From Marsupella aquatica (taxonomy: Eukaryota; Marchantiophyta): DNA of 64,000 bases. Position 1 is the first letter of the stretch. Each line of letters begins with the position of its first letter. A program made the position numbers and the translations under genes. Below the pieces are notes generated by a model. The model did not search any database, was not told where the DNA came from, and was given only the letters and a program-made list of their open reading frames with translations. Below are positions 35,913-48,759 of this stretch, in pieces. The stretch spans positions 22,754,001 through 22,818,000 of the forward strand of contig OZ316896.1 of assembly GCA_973895155.1 (NCBI GenBank), read 5' to 3'.

Positions 35913-36062
35913 GTCACTCGATCAATCGTCCAAAGAACCAAATCTCGAAGGGAATCAGCTGCAACACTAGTGCTCGATTAATTCCTTCTTGCAACGTCAC
36001 TCGATCAATCTCCAAAGAACCAAATTTTGATGCTGGAGTTGTTCCTTCTTTCAACGAACAGA
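35913..36062. repeat. 83-bp duplication just upstream of the aspartic protease gene
   Basis: gtcactcgatcaatcgtccaa at 35913 recurs as gtcactcgatcaatctccaa at 35996. Both are followed by agaaccaaat and later by gttccttctt/attccttctt and caac. The duplicated block lies 45-195 bases upstream of the start codon, so it duplicates promoter or 5' UTR sequence. Confidence 0.85.
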
Positions 36063-38174
36063 CTGTCAGACAAGGATTGACTACGTTGCGATCTTTGCCG
36101 AGCCAAAGCAGCAATCTGAGAGCTCGTCTCAACTGGAGGATGCAGCAATACGAAAGCGCCTCATTCTCTTCGTTAAGTTGTATGTCTTGATTGCCAAGTG
36201 CATGCGAGCCAGCAGTGAGGTCATCTTTGACGATGAGAGGTTAAATCAATGGGTGGAAGATCCCCATGTATGATCAGATGAAAGTCAAATAGAGGCAGGA
36301 AGACTGAGGAGTTCGCTGAGCAGCTCCTGAGTGTACGTACGTAGCTAGACTTGCATTGCAGACGAGTTCTTTGGGTTCGTTATATGGTGCTCGAAGTGAA
36401 GCAGGAACTTCAGAGATGGCGTGAGCCTTTGCCATTCTGAGAAGTTCTTTGATCATGGCTCAGCTGGGCGGACCACGGCTCATGACAGGATACACTCCGC
36501 CCACCCATCCCAAGCATGCAATCATGAACGCATTTCTTGGCCTGTCTGAAGTATCATGATTGGTTAGCTTGCAAGCTCACGTAGTACTCAACACACTTCC
36601 GGGGATATCTAAACTTCCTGCGGTTGTGAGTAAATCCAGCCACCGTTTCAATCAACTGATGTTCTTCTGTAACTGTCCCTCGGCCAAGCTTTTCGTGCTC
36701 TAGACATTGTTCCGTTCTGATCCCTGTTTCATTCTTGTTTCTCTGATCTCAACACGTCACTGTAGAGTATCACAGGCACCCTCTGTAAAGCCAAGCACGA
36801 ACAAATTGCACAGGACAAATGTCACCCGATCTGATAAGATTCCCTAGATTCTGGGAAAGACAACGGCCAACTTTCCATGCAGCATCTACAAGCAATGTAG
36901 ATTATCAACTGAAAAGGAAAGTAGAACAAAGAAACGGTTTGTTTTGGACAGATTACGTTTTCCGACTAGTTCACTTTTCAGTTCCTTTCGACGCCGAGTC
37001 TCATAACTTAGTTAAATATGATTATGGTTTCGTGTCCTCTGGTGACGGTGTTCGACGTTTTGGGTTTCCAGCACTGTGGCGCTGCGTTTGATATGATGTG
37101 GAACCGTGACAACAGTTCAGGCCAGACTTGGAGATCTGTGTCTGGTCTTGAGTTAACTCGAACCTTCACAGGTATTGGCTTTAGGGTCTTGGGTTAACTC
37201 GAGCCTGGTAAAACGTCTGTCAAGAATCGGGCACTGAGACTTCACGATAATCACCATCGAGTAGTGGTACATTGCCCTTCGAATCCGAGAAGGGTGGTAC
37301 AGAATTCCTGAAATAGGACAATTCGTGACATGGAATTGTGACAACACGGCATCAGTACGCCCTGAATAAGGGACACTTTTCAACAAAAGCAGGTGTGATT
37401 TGTGACCACGGGGATCGTCTCGCACAATGTGTCTTGGCTGGGCTGGGCTCAAACGGCCATGTCTTTTTATTGATGCAAGGTCGTACATGATTGAGAATCG
37501 GTATCCTTTGATGGCGTTTCCGACTCTCCTTTTGTTCATTTGGGGCAGTTAATTTCTTTCTGGATGAGAAAATGTGTAGGCGGGGAAACGGCTGATTACT
37601 GCATTTCCCAGGGGCCACCATACATCTCATGACAAGGACACAATAAACTTGGACGTGAAAGGTGTAGAATAACAGAGCTCTGAACGCTCCCCAGTCTATG
37701 TTCAATCCAGTAGTTTCCCTTACCACTGCAAACTCAGAGGTCAAACTTTGAAAGCACATCCAAATTGTAGCCTTCTAAACTGCTTGCAGAGGACTACAGA
37801 AAACCAGAGTATTTTCGATACATAAATCACATAAAGGTAAAGCGGGAGTTTCGAATATCCATGCTTCACCGCGAACTAAGACACTGACAAGAATGTCATC
37901 ATTGTCATAAAATGGTGAGGAGTACATGATGAATTGCAAAGTTGCACATCATCAGCCGAACTCTAAAAACCGTATGTACTTCACAATCCCAAAGTACGAG
38001 ACAGATGTTTTGCTGTTGCTAAAGGGTGACTACAGTTTCCATTATTGACAAATGAACAGTTTTCTTCAAGTAGTTGGAGCTGCTTAACTAAAAACATTTT
38101 TTCTCAAACTCAATATACAAGTTATATCCTGGCTTGTCGGTCAAAAAACAGTAACAGTAGGGCAGGCGTGATAT
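36063..38174. other. Intergenic, nothing recognised
   Basis: Includes the distal promoter of the aspartic protease and the 3' flank of the TIM14 gene. The frames 36819-37091 (plus) and 37352-37759 (minus) have no recognisable domains. Confidence 0.45.
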
Positions 38175-38888
38175 TTAGAACGCTGATCCACTACCTCTTG
38201 TTTGTCCTAATAGGTGGTCCTTTGCCTCATTGATCTTCGATGCTAAGTAATCACTGCCACCAGCATCTGGGTGGTTGGCACTCATAACTCGCCTGTGCGC
38301 TTCCTTGATTTTATCTTGTGCTACAGACTCCCTGCGCACGTTAGAAACAAAAGACTTGTCATAACGGCCAGATCGAATATCTCATGTGCTCATCCTGGGT
38401 GGATTACATCTATCACAAAAAGCTGACAATAGTATACGACTATCGAACCGAACAGAGAAATCAAACATAGGGCACTGATGCCATGTCCCTCCGAGCCAAA
38501 AATAACTCATCAGATACATCTCAACTCACTGCTTTCTCCACTGCATGCCTTGGACAGATAAGCTATGAGCACAACTGGGAAGGGACATTGGATCTACTTT
38601 TCCTGACCTCTTCCATCGAATCCAGAATGCAGGGGCCGTATTTATCGCTCAAACCCTTAATATCCCTCTGAAATCTCTCCAGGCACAGGCGTATATGCTT
38701 TACCTCACGCCAAGAATGAGTGCAGCTTCTCTGCGAGTCATGACAGGTTGAAAGCCTCCTTCATAAAATTTCCGCATTCGGGGAACAGCTGGCCGTAGCT
38801 TAAACGCTTGGTATGCTTCAATCCCGTATTTTCCAGCAATGGCTGCCACCGCGATAGTCAGTCCAGCGACCAATGGAGTCGTCTGCAT
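38175..38888 (-). CDS. TIM14/PAM18, J-domain co-chaperone of the mitochondrial import motor
   Basis: Two exons, 38704-38888 and 38175-38331, join in frame to give 113 residues, the usual plant TIM14 length. Residues about 6-24 (LVAGLTIAVAAIAGKYGIE) form the inner-membrane anchor. The segment RKFYEGGFQPVMTRREAALILGVR precedes the J-domain, whose HPD motif is at residues 81-83 (NHPDAGGSDYLASKINEAKD). The C-terminus GSGSAF is shared with plant orthologues. PAM18 stimulates the ATPase of mitochondrial Hsp70 at the TIM23 translocon, in complex with PAM16. The ATG at 38888 lies right before a possible acceptor (ATGCAG), so an upstream first exon replacing the first residue or two is possible. Confidence 0.95.
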
Positions 38889-41093
38889 TGATAAATAATC
38901 CTTCAGGATTTTTTGTTGAGAATAAAGATGGCTTTACAGAGAGTTGGACACCAAATCAACGAGCTACCGCAAACTTCTTCAAAAGAGCTCCATCGATACA
39001 ATTCCTTATATGCCGAATTCCTCATGAATCATGACAGCGCGAGTATGGAATGTCGAAACAACGCGACAGCGTTAGGCTGTCTCTACTTGCGAGGCTGCAG
39101 CGTTTTGACTGCCATATGTTTGAATTAGGTGAAGCACCGCAATTGCAATATCACAAGTTGTCCCGCATTACAATACTATCATAGATGGAGCCAATTTAGG
39201 GTAAAACACCATGGAGTCCGCAGCAGGGGAGAATTTAGGGACTTTTTGTAGAGCACATTCAGGGTTCAGAGGACTCTCTAGTAATCGGCACCCTCGCCAA
39301 ATGACGAAAGCTCAAACGTTGCAAACATATTACTTTGCGAGCAATTATGGGGCAACTACTTGACTGCGCATCACCTTCAGGAAATGATACAGCTCATGTT
39401 CACCATTCGAAACAAGGAGATCGAGCAGAGAAGCAAACAAATCGAAAGACCCAACAACTAAGAAAGTGACACCAATTCCGGCACGATATGGAAATCAAGC
39501 AACAAGAGAGCTGAACAGAATCATACCATAGCTCTGCCCCCACAGAGAGGCACCTGTAGACGGTCTCGGCTCCTTCCAAACCCTCAATCTCTTCGAAACC
39601 CACAATCGCAATTCAGCACGAAATCTTGCCGAGAATCGCAAAAGCTCATCCACCAGAGTTTCCGCCACAAACACAGAACAATCTGGTTTCCACCCACAGA
39701 ACAATCTGCTTGGAACAAAAGTACCATGATTGCCTGAAAGGTCTGCTTATTCCATAGAAAGAGAGAGGGTGCATAAGGGCAAGGTTCCATGCATGGGCCA
39801 GGGGCAAGGAGTAGATCTCTCCCTCTGAACACCCCCTGGAGTTCCGATACTCCGTCTGCCATGTATCTCTAGATTTTCTCTCAGACCTGGGGTCCATTTC
39901 CTGGGGTCTATTTTCTCTCTTACCTTGGGTCCAGTGCTTCTTGTGAGAGTGTTAATGTTCTTGTGAAGTGTTTATCACATAGTTCAGGTTGATTATGTAA
40001 ACAATATGGTTGGTCCTATGCACTAACATACAGAAGGTAATTGTGGAGTGCATGGATCATACAAGCGTCGTAGCCCCTGGCCGCAATGGAGCATCCAAGC
40101 TCCATAGTGCCGCTGCCTCATAGCTTGGTTGAATAGATTGTGGCAACTGTATACAAACTACAAATGACAGATCTTACGGCCACATCACAGCACCCAAGCA
40201 TAGCTTCCCAATGACAATATCATTGGGACAATCAAGATTCATGTTTTGGAATTTGGCTGGTCTTAGACTGAATACATTGTCAATAATATATTCTATTAGG
40301 TTCATTCAAGATATATGCATATCCATTTTGATTTTACTCGCCAGCGTGGGAGTCGGCCCTAAAACCCTAGTCCTCTAACCATTGTATACATTGAACTAGG
40401 TTTATACATTGTTACTAATGTGTACAAGCTCTAATTGCCATGTTCCATATTGTGTTGACTGCACGGCAAATGGTTCACTTGACACTACTTGACACTAGAG
40501 TCATATTTGACCGCATTTGGCAATGAGGTTGGACACCCAACAAATGTAGAGCATCCTGGTTTTATAGTGGTTTTCTTATGTTATAGGTTTTCTGACACTA
40601 AATGGTACCTTTGGTGGGCCTGGAGGTCCATTGGGTAAGAAAACCCATCTTTTGGTCAATCAAGAGAAAAAGTTTGCTTTGGAGGTCCAATAAGTATATT
40701 TCTCTGCACAAGAGCACTTCAGAGTGTTTTTCTAAGAGTGGTTGTAGAAGACGTCAGGGGAACAACTCTGAAACGTATGGTTGTATTCAATGAAATGTTG
40801 TGCGTTTAGATCAACTGCATATTTGTGTATATCTGATAGAACAATTTATTGCGGCCATGAAGGGATACTGGCCATGATTAAAGATGACTTAGTATTCCTT
40901 TATAAAATATGACGTTAGTGTTGATGTAGAAGAGTGTACAGTTGCTTTTACTTGTGCTGAACAGTGACATAGCTTAGATCTGAATAAGATTTCAATATAA
41001 CTGGAAACAATGAACATCCGCAGCCTCCAACAGAGATGCTGAATGACCATGAAAAACGACTGTCTCTTCCCAAATCAGATGTTTGCTTTCTGT
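38889..41093. other. Intergenic; promoter of TIM14 and 3' flank of the haem-domain gene
   Basis: No coding region is supported. At 39782-39855 there is a stretch (aaggttccatgcatgggcca, then ctccctct and cccctgg) resembling the left end of the inverted-repeat element at 57775. Minus frames between 39400 and 39900 have no known motif. Confidence 0.45.
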
Positions 41094-44000
41094 CTACAAA
41101 TTTGGGACTTCTTGGAATCCCACACGTGGGCTGTTTGTCTTTATCCACCAACCCAATAGCAATGTGATAGATAGAGCTGCAAGGGCAACAAATATGGAGA
41201 CAACCGAAAGAATGTCGTCTACTTTAACCGACGATATACCGCTGCCACTAGCCGCTGATATTTTTAAGGGTATCCATTCACAATTCGCAGAGTAGTGCTG
41301 AAATGGACTCCATGGTTGATCATCGACTGGATACCACACTGCTGCTCCAAGCCGAAAGGTACTTCCAATTGTAAACTGCACATCCTGGTAGTAAAAGGAC
41401 ACCACCAACAGAGTGTAAATTGTTGAAGCCAATCATTGCCTTGCAAGAAGCTTTACAGCATCTATTCCAGTTGTGTCGAGTTACGTTTTGCTACAAGTGC
41501 TTCCCAGCAAAAATGCTGTAATCGTTTCTTGAACTTTATCAAGGCTTTAGAAGATTTAAGAGGCCCAAACATATATAGAAGACATTCAAGAACTTAACTG
41601 CGTTTAGAGTAGATCCTCTCCAATAAAACTGCGACTCACAAGTGAGAAGAAATTATCGGCAAGGCTGGATATAGTTTTCTAAAGCCTGCATACCTGTTGC
41701 AAGCGATCATTTGTGCGGAGTGGCCTTGAAAATTCAAAGATGTAGAACCCATCTGTCCCATCAGTTGAAAATGGACTGTCACTCTTCACCAAACCTGCGA
41801 ACAAGTTCAACAAGATAGGCCAATTCGTTATGCTACATGAACCTCCATTGGAACAACAGTAGTATACCCTGTGAGTCATGACAATCAATCAATACCTCTG
41901 AAAGCAGCGACTATTATTCGTGAGAATACGGTATAAAAATGAAAATGAAATAGAAACGATTGCTCGAAAGTCTACCACACCTACTACAAGTGTATGTATA
42001 ATGAACTTCAGTTAGGCTGCACCCTCTCACAATATACGAAGGATTACAATTTTCAGATGCATCGACTTTCCTACAATACGTTGAAGTGAGAGGGTTGGGC
42101 GAACCGTATTCAAGTGCGATACTGGTGTGCGTCCACGCACCCTGCCAGTCGTTTTGAGCACCGGATCCCTTCACATCTGATCTCAACAAAATTTCCACCA
42201 AGCCCACCCAAAACGGCCAATTAATGCAAATACCCCTCTTTGCTTAAAGATAGCAGAAAAGTATGATGCAGTTGGTTCACTCTAAAGTAAAGCCTGGGAT
42301 TTGAAAATACCATTTGGCCCAGCCCCATCAAGGTAGCGACAGTGAGGACTCCAGGCATACATATCAACGAGACTGCCAAATCTGCCAAAAAACAACGCCA
42401 CAGACAATTGAATCAGTTCAGAACTCATAGTCCAACTCACAGGCAGGACCGAATACTCCAATTCTATGTCAGGGCCATCCTGATAGCCATAGCCTTTAGC
42501 TACAACCAGGAGCAATCACTCCAGCAATTAACTGATAGAGCCATCCTAGCGACCCATCTATCTGTCTGACCTCGATCCTATCTGTTACCAAACTTATGCG
42601 ATTCGTTCCATAGTTACACATCACCTGGTATCGAACTTAAGTCTGAAAACTTTTCAACACACTATTGGAGATAGCTTCCACATACCGATCTGCACCAGTA
42701 CCATTGATATTGTCAAGGAGGTTGGCTCCATATAAACGAGCTGGGATAGCAGTGCTAATGGCGAAGTGCATGATGTCAACATCATAGCCATGACACGATT
42801 CGGCTGAACAATTGGCGACACTTTGTTTGCAGCCACCCATCTACAAATACTACACACATGTATATCAAAGGTGCGCGCATGGCAAGCTTCCACACAGCTC
42901 AGACTTTCTGAACATCTGTGTCAAGCAAAGAAAGACATAACTGAGCACCGAGAATATCTACAGACCTCGAAAATTGCAGAAAATGGCGAAACTGGATCCA
43001 CGAGCACCATCCAAAAAGGCAAACAAGAAGGAACATCAACATCATGACATATTCTGGCTTTCTTTGGTCGGGCTCTTACATCATCATATGTTGCATCATC
43101 ACCGACCCCAAACATAAGAGCAACTGAAGGACAGCTTTCAGGTACTCTGCAAAAGAAAGCTCTCGTCAGAACAAACTAGTTTTACAAAGGGGAATAATCT
43201 ACATAACTAGACGATGACGTGTACCGAGTTTCAGAGGCATGCTTTCCGGTGACAGTTCATCCAGCACTCTGTTTGTGCCTTACATCAACCTTTGGCTGAT
43301 TTCAAGCAACTGCTTCAAACCAAATATCAATGCCCTCATGAGCCCCTGACTTCTAAATGTCTTTAAGAACCCTTCTCGAGAAAGTAAAATTCCTTACTCA
43401 TCCAGGTTTGCAAGTTTGGCCAAGCAAGCTACAATCTGTACTGCTATCTGTTTAACCAAATGTACTTTCAAATTTAGAACTTGCACATTCGAATGGCTCC
43501 GCAATCCACATCCGCTTTAAGTTACTTTGGCCAGATAGGTTCTCAGAAGTTCAAAAGTAATTCAATCAAGATAGAACTACAACATTGATCATCAGCTCCA
43601 TACTTACGGACAAGAGGGTCCAAGACTTACCCGTCCTTAAAGGCGTAATTACCCGGGAACTCAAGGTTGAAGAAGATGTCACGCCCATCATGCACAGCCT
43701 GCAAGTATTACAGTGATGTGACGGACATCAGCAAGGCTCTGCAACGAAGCCATAAACGCTGAGCACGGTGAAGCCATCGCTAGAAGCAAAAGGGACCTTT
43801 TACGTGTGTCCCATCAATCGTCAGTCTAGATTGGCTCCTCCACTATGTGCTCTTGTCTTGCAAATAGGTATGGTACGTCCTATCCACATAAGGGATGAAA
43901 CCACGGTGCTACCACATAGAGCACAAACTACAAAAGATTCAGGCTTTGTCTGCAAAAATTGTGACAAATTAAGTCATGAATTGCACTCGTGGCAAACTAT

Positions 44001-44505
44001 CTCCTTGAAAGATTTAATCATGATGGTGTAGAGACTGACCACGAACAAAGGCACCTGACTATAATTGGTGTAAACAATGAGTAATGATAGCCGACACAGG
44101 GGAAGCATGTTCAACGAAGAGAATGACAATCTCAATTCCAGAGGGGGGATGATGGAAGATGCTTAGGCTCAAGAGACGGAGCTAAACCCCTTCTCAGAAA
44201 AAGCAACCCACCTTGATTTGAATGCTTCCTGATTGCATGGGATACTTGGCGGACGCAACCGGGTTGGTGGCTTGCAGGAGCTCAAACTGCTGGCCTTTGA
44301 CGTCTGCCCAGTCCTTCGAATCAGCATCCAAAGTAATGAGTCCCGGCCTGTAGGCAGCTTCTACAGTCAGCCCTGCGTCGCTTGGGCAGGGAGCAGCCGG
44401 AACATCATTGTGAGCGTCATGAATCCGAGCCGAGTAAAGTAACACCACTACGAAAACGAAAGCCCTGTCGTAGAAAGCCCTTTCCAGAAGGAGCCCCGCC
44501 ATCAT
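41094..44505 (-). CDS. Ethylbenzene-dehydrogenase-like haem-domain membrane protein
   Basis: Eight exons, 44212-44505, 43631-43698, 43080-43146, 42686-42840, 42311-42381, 42048-42176, 41694-41794 and 41094-41384, keep frame and give 391 residues. A signal peptide (about residues 12-30, RAFVFVVVLLYSA) is followed by a lumenal or extracellular domain, then one C-terminal helix (about 353-376, ILSVVSIFVALAALSITLLLGWW) and a short tail, so it is a type I membrane protein. The domain resembles the cytochrome c-552/DMSO-reductase-like haem-binding fold (EB_dh). Recognisable pieces are VEAAYRPGLITLDADSKDWAD, AVHDGRDIFFNLEFPG, SVALMFGVGDDATYDD, DVDIMHFA and FYIFEFSRPLRT. Cys pairs in exon 4 (GGCKQSVANC) could form disulfides. 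Plant members are conserved but uncharacterised; electron transfer is only an inference. The exon 6 donor (42048) is the least certain border. Confidence 0.82.
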
Positions 44506-45923
44506 GGCCAGTCAGCTCACAATTCTATCGTGCCGATCGCTACAGCACTGTCGACAGCTGAGGACCTTGCGTGAGACTAGACGGAGTGGGCTATGCGCTT
44601 GAATCTCAACCTCTCCCGATATCCAAGATCTTCTGCTGCTTATACGGTGCGTCCACTTCGAATCTACCACACACGAAATCGGAGCCCCGTTCAGCAGAAC
44701 TGCATGAGAAAACTAATTGAAGAAAATTAATCCCGGGATGGATTCATCAGCAGAAGGCCGATTTAAGTGTTGCCTCTGAAAGGTATTGGATCAAAATTCA
44801 AGCTATGGAAACCTGTACGATCCAAAGTCAGGTGGAACAGAGATCCAGGCGATGAAAGCCGGCCACATATTTGAGGTTCGCAAACACTGCAGCAAATGAG
44901 AATATCCTCTCTGTTTTCAAAAATATTCAGATCGAAAGACACCGAGAGCCAAAGAGAAGAGGGACGGATAATACGAGCGATTCATCGATGTAGTGATTGA
45001 TTGATTAAAGTAAGAGCAGAGAGCGAGAGAGCGAGAGAGCTAGAGAGCTAGAGAGCTAGAGAGAGGAAACAGGGAACCTCCTCAATCTAAATGAATCTGG
45101 ACAACCAGACAAACTGAACTCTTAAGTCAGCAATGAATCTGGTTAAGACAAAATTGATCACCGCCGTCTGTGATCCAAAATATGCGCGAGTTACATTTGA
45201 AAGGAGCTCAGGCACGGGGAAAGACAGGAACTCATAGCTCAGTACTGAATACAAATCACCGAAACGGATAAAATCATCAGCTGTATTACAAATAATCCTC
45301 ACACACACAGCTGACAACGTGAAGCAAGCCAAGAGAGAGCCTCCTCAACAACGGGCAACCACTCGGCTCTCCAGCGAGCTAGAAAGGAGAAAAGCCAGAG
45401 GGTAAGGAAGTGAAGAAAACCCAGAAAAACCGCATCGGAAACAAAACAAATAGATGGAAATTTTCACCAGCAGAGAAATCCATTGATGAATCGATAGACT
45501 GAGAAATCTAGAGAGAACTCGATAAATATCAATCCACCCACCTCCGACTCTCGACGAGAACCCACGAGAAGCAGAGGGACAAACACGGATCTGCTCTTGA
45601 AATCGTCGTCAGCAAAGGAAGTGAAAATTCAAAAACCCACGACGATGTCCTTCAGGATTGGCTGTCCATGGAAACGGAATCTACATCAATGCAAAAAAAA
45701 ATTAGGCACGGAGCTTCATTAACATCAAAGGACTGCCCACTTTCCTAGGCAGTGACAGGATTTCCCCTTCGTGTAGCGAATTGGGGATCGAGAGCAGGAA
45801 CCTCGGTGGGCAGAGCGAATCTTCCTCGTTCCATTGACTTCCACGACTGTTTCGTTTTGTATTTTGGGCAGGTGACACTTTTGGAGAGTTGAGAATCCTT
45901 CGCTCTGCAACATTTTGTACTTT
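44506..45923. promoter_or_regulatory. Upstream region of the haem-domain gene
   Basis: No coding region is supported. A short purine-rich microsatellite of gagagcga/gagagcta units lies at 45019-45066. The promoter and 5' UTR of the minus-strand gene should be in the first several hundred bases. Confidence 0.45.
45019..45066. repeat. Purine-rich microsatellite
   Basis: About six units of eight bases alternating between gagagcga and gagagcta, ending in gagagagg. GA tracts near plant promoters often lie in 5' UTRs; that role is only inferred here. Confidence 0.85.
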
Positions 45924-46405
45924 ACTTGTAAGGTCACAGTATGACCTTTAGATATGTGTAAGGTCAGATCTGGACCATTGAATATGTCCCTTTTTTTCGA
46001 AAACTTTTTTTATCATTGGCAAGCCCCTTTCTTGTGAGAAAAAACAAATCTGCTAATATTTCATTGAAGAAGTCACAATTAAAAAAACAAACCTGACTTG
46101 TAAGGTCACAGTGTCACCTTTAGATATGTGTAAGGTCAGATCTGGACCATTGAAGATGTCACCACTTTTTTTTGAAAATGGGTTTTATCATTGGCAAGCC
46201 CATTTATTGTGGTAAAACAAATCTTGTAATATTCCATTCAAGAAGTCACAATCAAAAAAACAAAATTGACTTGTAAGGTCACAGTGTGACCTTTAGATAT
46301 GTGTAAGGTCAGATCTGGACCATTGAAGATGTCAATATGTTTTTTGAAAATGGGCTTTATCATTGGCACGCCCGTTGTCGTGGTAAAACAAATCTGCTAA
46401 TAGAG
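45924..46405. repeat. About 172-bp tandem repeat, nearly three copies
   Basis: acttgtaaggtcacagt begins at 45924, 46096 and 46269. Each copy continues with gacctttagatatgtgtaag, gtcagatctggaccattgaa, a ttttttt tract, atcattggca, and then gtaaaacaaatctg. The spacing is 172 and 173 bases. The array ends about 180 bp left of the copia insertion site. Confidence 0.93.
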
Positions 46406-46580
46406 TTTTCCGTAAAAGCACACTTACGGGGTGAGTTCACAGGGTGAAAAATAGGTTTATGATTTACACAGGGTGAGTTAGAGTTTGGCAGCGGTACTCA
46501 AATACACCAGAGTAAAATCCAGGGTGAAAACGGGAAAGTGATCTTGGTTCTCAAAATTTATGTAACTGATATATTATTGA

Positions 46581-46585
46581 CAAAC
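46581..46585. other. Left target-site duplication of the copia element
   Basis: caaac directly precedes the 5' LTR and is repeated at 56186-56190 directly after the 3' LTR. Confidence 0.95.
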
Positions 46586-46929
46586 TGTTAGATATTGCTC
46601 TAGTCTTGTGACTCTTGAGCTAACCACAGTTAGTCTAACTCAGGTTAGGACTTAGCTAATGTTAGCGGTAGTACTATTGTGCATATAGCCAGGGCTGATG
46701 CCAGACCCTGGTGGAACTTAGGCTCATTGTTACGGAGCTAGTTGAGAGATAGGGAGAGCTTGTGCTGTGGATGCTTGGTATGGCCGGTCGGCCTAGAGTG
46801 CAGTAAAGCTCTTGTGTGTTCCCGTGGACGTAGCCTCATGTGGAGGTGAACCACGTATCTCTCTGTGTCGACTATTGTGCGTTGGATGGTTCATGGGCTT
46901 GCCGTTACGAATGTCGTCTATGCTCAACA
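46586..46929 (+). repeat. Copia 5' LTR
   Basis: Starts tgttagatattgc and ends tatgctcaaca, with the TG...CA borders of LTRs. It is the same length as the 3' LTR. Differences from the 3' LTR are C/A near the start, CA/TG in the actcagg segment, and G/A in gatggttc. Confidence 0.97.
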
Positions 46930-46931
46930 AG

Positions 46932-46943
46932 TGGTATCAGAGC
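46932..46943 (+). promoter_or_regulatory. Primer-binding site (initiator tRNA-Met)
   Basis: tggtatcagagc starts two bases after the 5' LTR. It is the standard plant copia site complementary to the 3' end of initiator tRNA-Met, which primes minus-strand DNA synthesis. Confidence 0.95.
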
Positions 46944-47754
46944 GACCCCTGCGACCCCCGACCCTTTGCTGCCCTGCTCGGAGTGCGCGCTCGGGCTCAG
47001 CCGGCACCACTCCCCCTGGCCTTTACGCCTGCGACCCCGTGCCCGCCCTCCTCGCCCCTTGCCTCCCTTCGGCCGGCCGTGCCGTGCCTTAGGGCCTCGC
47101 CCTCGCGTCCCTGCTACTGCCATCGCGACGGCGCGCTTTTTTCCTTTGTACTCGCTGGCCATACGCCCTGTATTCCCCCTGGCCCGCCTCGCGTCGCGCA
47201 TACGCGGATGCGCGTTTTGGGGTGTATTTTGTTTTTAAGGGGCTTTGCACCCCCTTAAGGGCCCTATTTTAAGCCTTTTTCTTTCCCCTTGCTTTTCCTC
47301 TTGTCCCGGGACCGGTCACCCTCCGTTTTAACCGCTCCGACAGGGGGAACGGCCCCCTGTGAGACCTGCTGTACTGTGCGGGAATATTCCCGAAAAATAG
47401 AGAGCTGTTTTTCGGCCGTTCGACAAAGATTCCGTCCACCGAACGGTAACTTTTTTGGTTCTTTTTTGGTGAGGACGTTGCCACTGGAGTTAGCAACGCA
47501 GCGCACCGATCACATCGCGATTCCGACGACGGGTTGTACTTGGTATTTCGGTTATTCTCCGAGGTGGTCAAAACGGGGGAGTTTCCCAAGGTTTTACCCA
47601 CCCCGACCGAAATTTGAATAACTTTTCCGTCGAATTTTGATTTTGATTTCGGCTTTCAGTATTGGACTCCTAGCTTCGTGGGCTACGCAGCGGTGTTGAG
47701 TTTTGAGTTTTATGAGAAGTTTCGAAAAAAGACGTTTTTTCGTGATTGTTTCAT
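46944..47754 (+). other. Copia 5' untranslated internal region
   Basis: About 800 bases between the primer-binding site and the gag ATG. The first part is notably GC-rich, which leaves open frames on both strands that have no protein features. Confidence 0.7.
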
Positions 47755-48759
47755 ATGAGTGACTCGGAGGATACTGGAAGAATTGGCGTCGGTGGAGCTT
47801 CAGGATCGCGACGGTCAGACGGAGAGTCTAAGGAGGAGCTACTACCATTTGAGGAGGAACAAGTAACACCGGTACGATCACCGGTGCGGCGTGCAGTGGA
47901 GGAAGCTGTACTACTACCAGAGCTGTTGATAGTTGGGAAGAAGAGGGAGATGGCTAGATTCGGAGGAGTAAAGTTTGAGGTGGAGAAGTACGATGGTCGT
48001 ACTGATTACTTGCTGTGGGAGAAGCAAGTGAAGGGTGTTCTTCGGGCCATGGGCTTAGCTCATCTGCTCTCTTCGCGAGAGTAGTATGATGGAGAGGAGG
48101 AGATCTCAGAAAAGCAGTGGAGACAGGAGCAGGTGATTGCTATTAATGCAGTGATGCTTTATCTGAAGCCGCACATCATCAAGCAGCTGGATGATTATGC
48201 GGATTGCGCATCACTGTTCAAGGCTCTAAGAGAGAAGTACTACCGGGAAGATGCGTCAGACCGGCTGTACAAGAAGTCTCTCTTGATGAGCCTCAGGCTC
48301 AAGGAAGGGAGCAAGATGCAGGATCACTTGGATGAGTTTGACAGTCTAGCGGTGGATCTGTCAAACCTGGGAAAAGGAGTTGAAGATGAGGATAAGGCCT
48401 TGCTTCTGCTAAGCTCCTTACCGTCGTCATATCAGGGCTTGAAACAGGTGCTCTTGTACAGAGATCTGAAGTCCATTTCGTATAATGAGGTGGTGAGCTC
48501 TTTACTGTCTGATGATGCTCAGAAGAAGTTGGGTCAATCACAGACAGCATCTTCTTCTGGCACTACGTTGAATGTGAACCGTGGGAGAGCAGCGCAGCGC
48601 TCAAATGGACAGAACAGGTTTAGATCTACATCACGGGGGAGATCTAAATCCAGAGGGAAATCGCAAGAGAGGAAGCCTCTTGCATGTTGGAATTGTGGCT
48701 GTGAGATAAGGATGTTTATGAAGGAAGGGTTAACTAGCCATAAATTTTTGAATTTTTAA

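Noticed and set aside
37352-37759. 135-codon minus-strand ORF
   Set aside because: No conserved motif or splice context; composition like random translation.
46812-47621. Open frames in the copia 5' LTR and leader
   Set aside because: Non-coding part of the retrotransposon; frames on both strands follow from GC-rich sequence.
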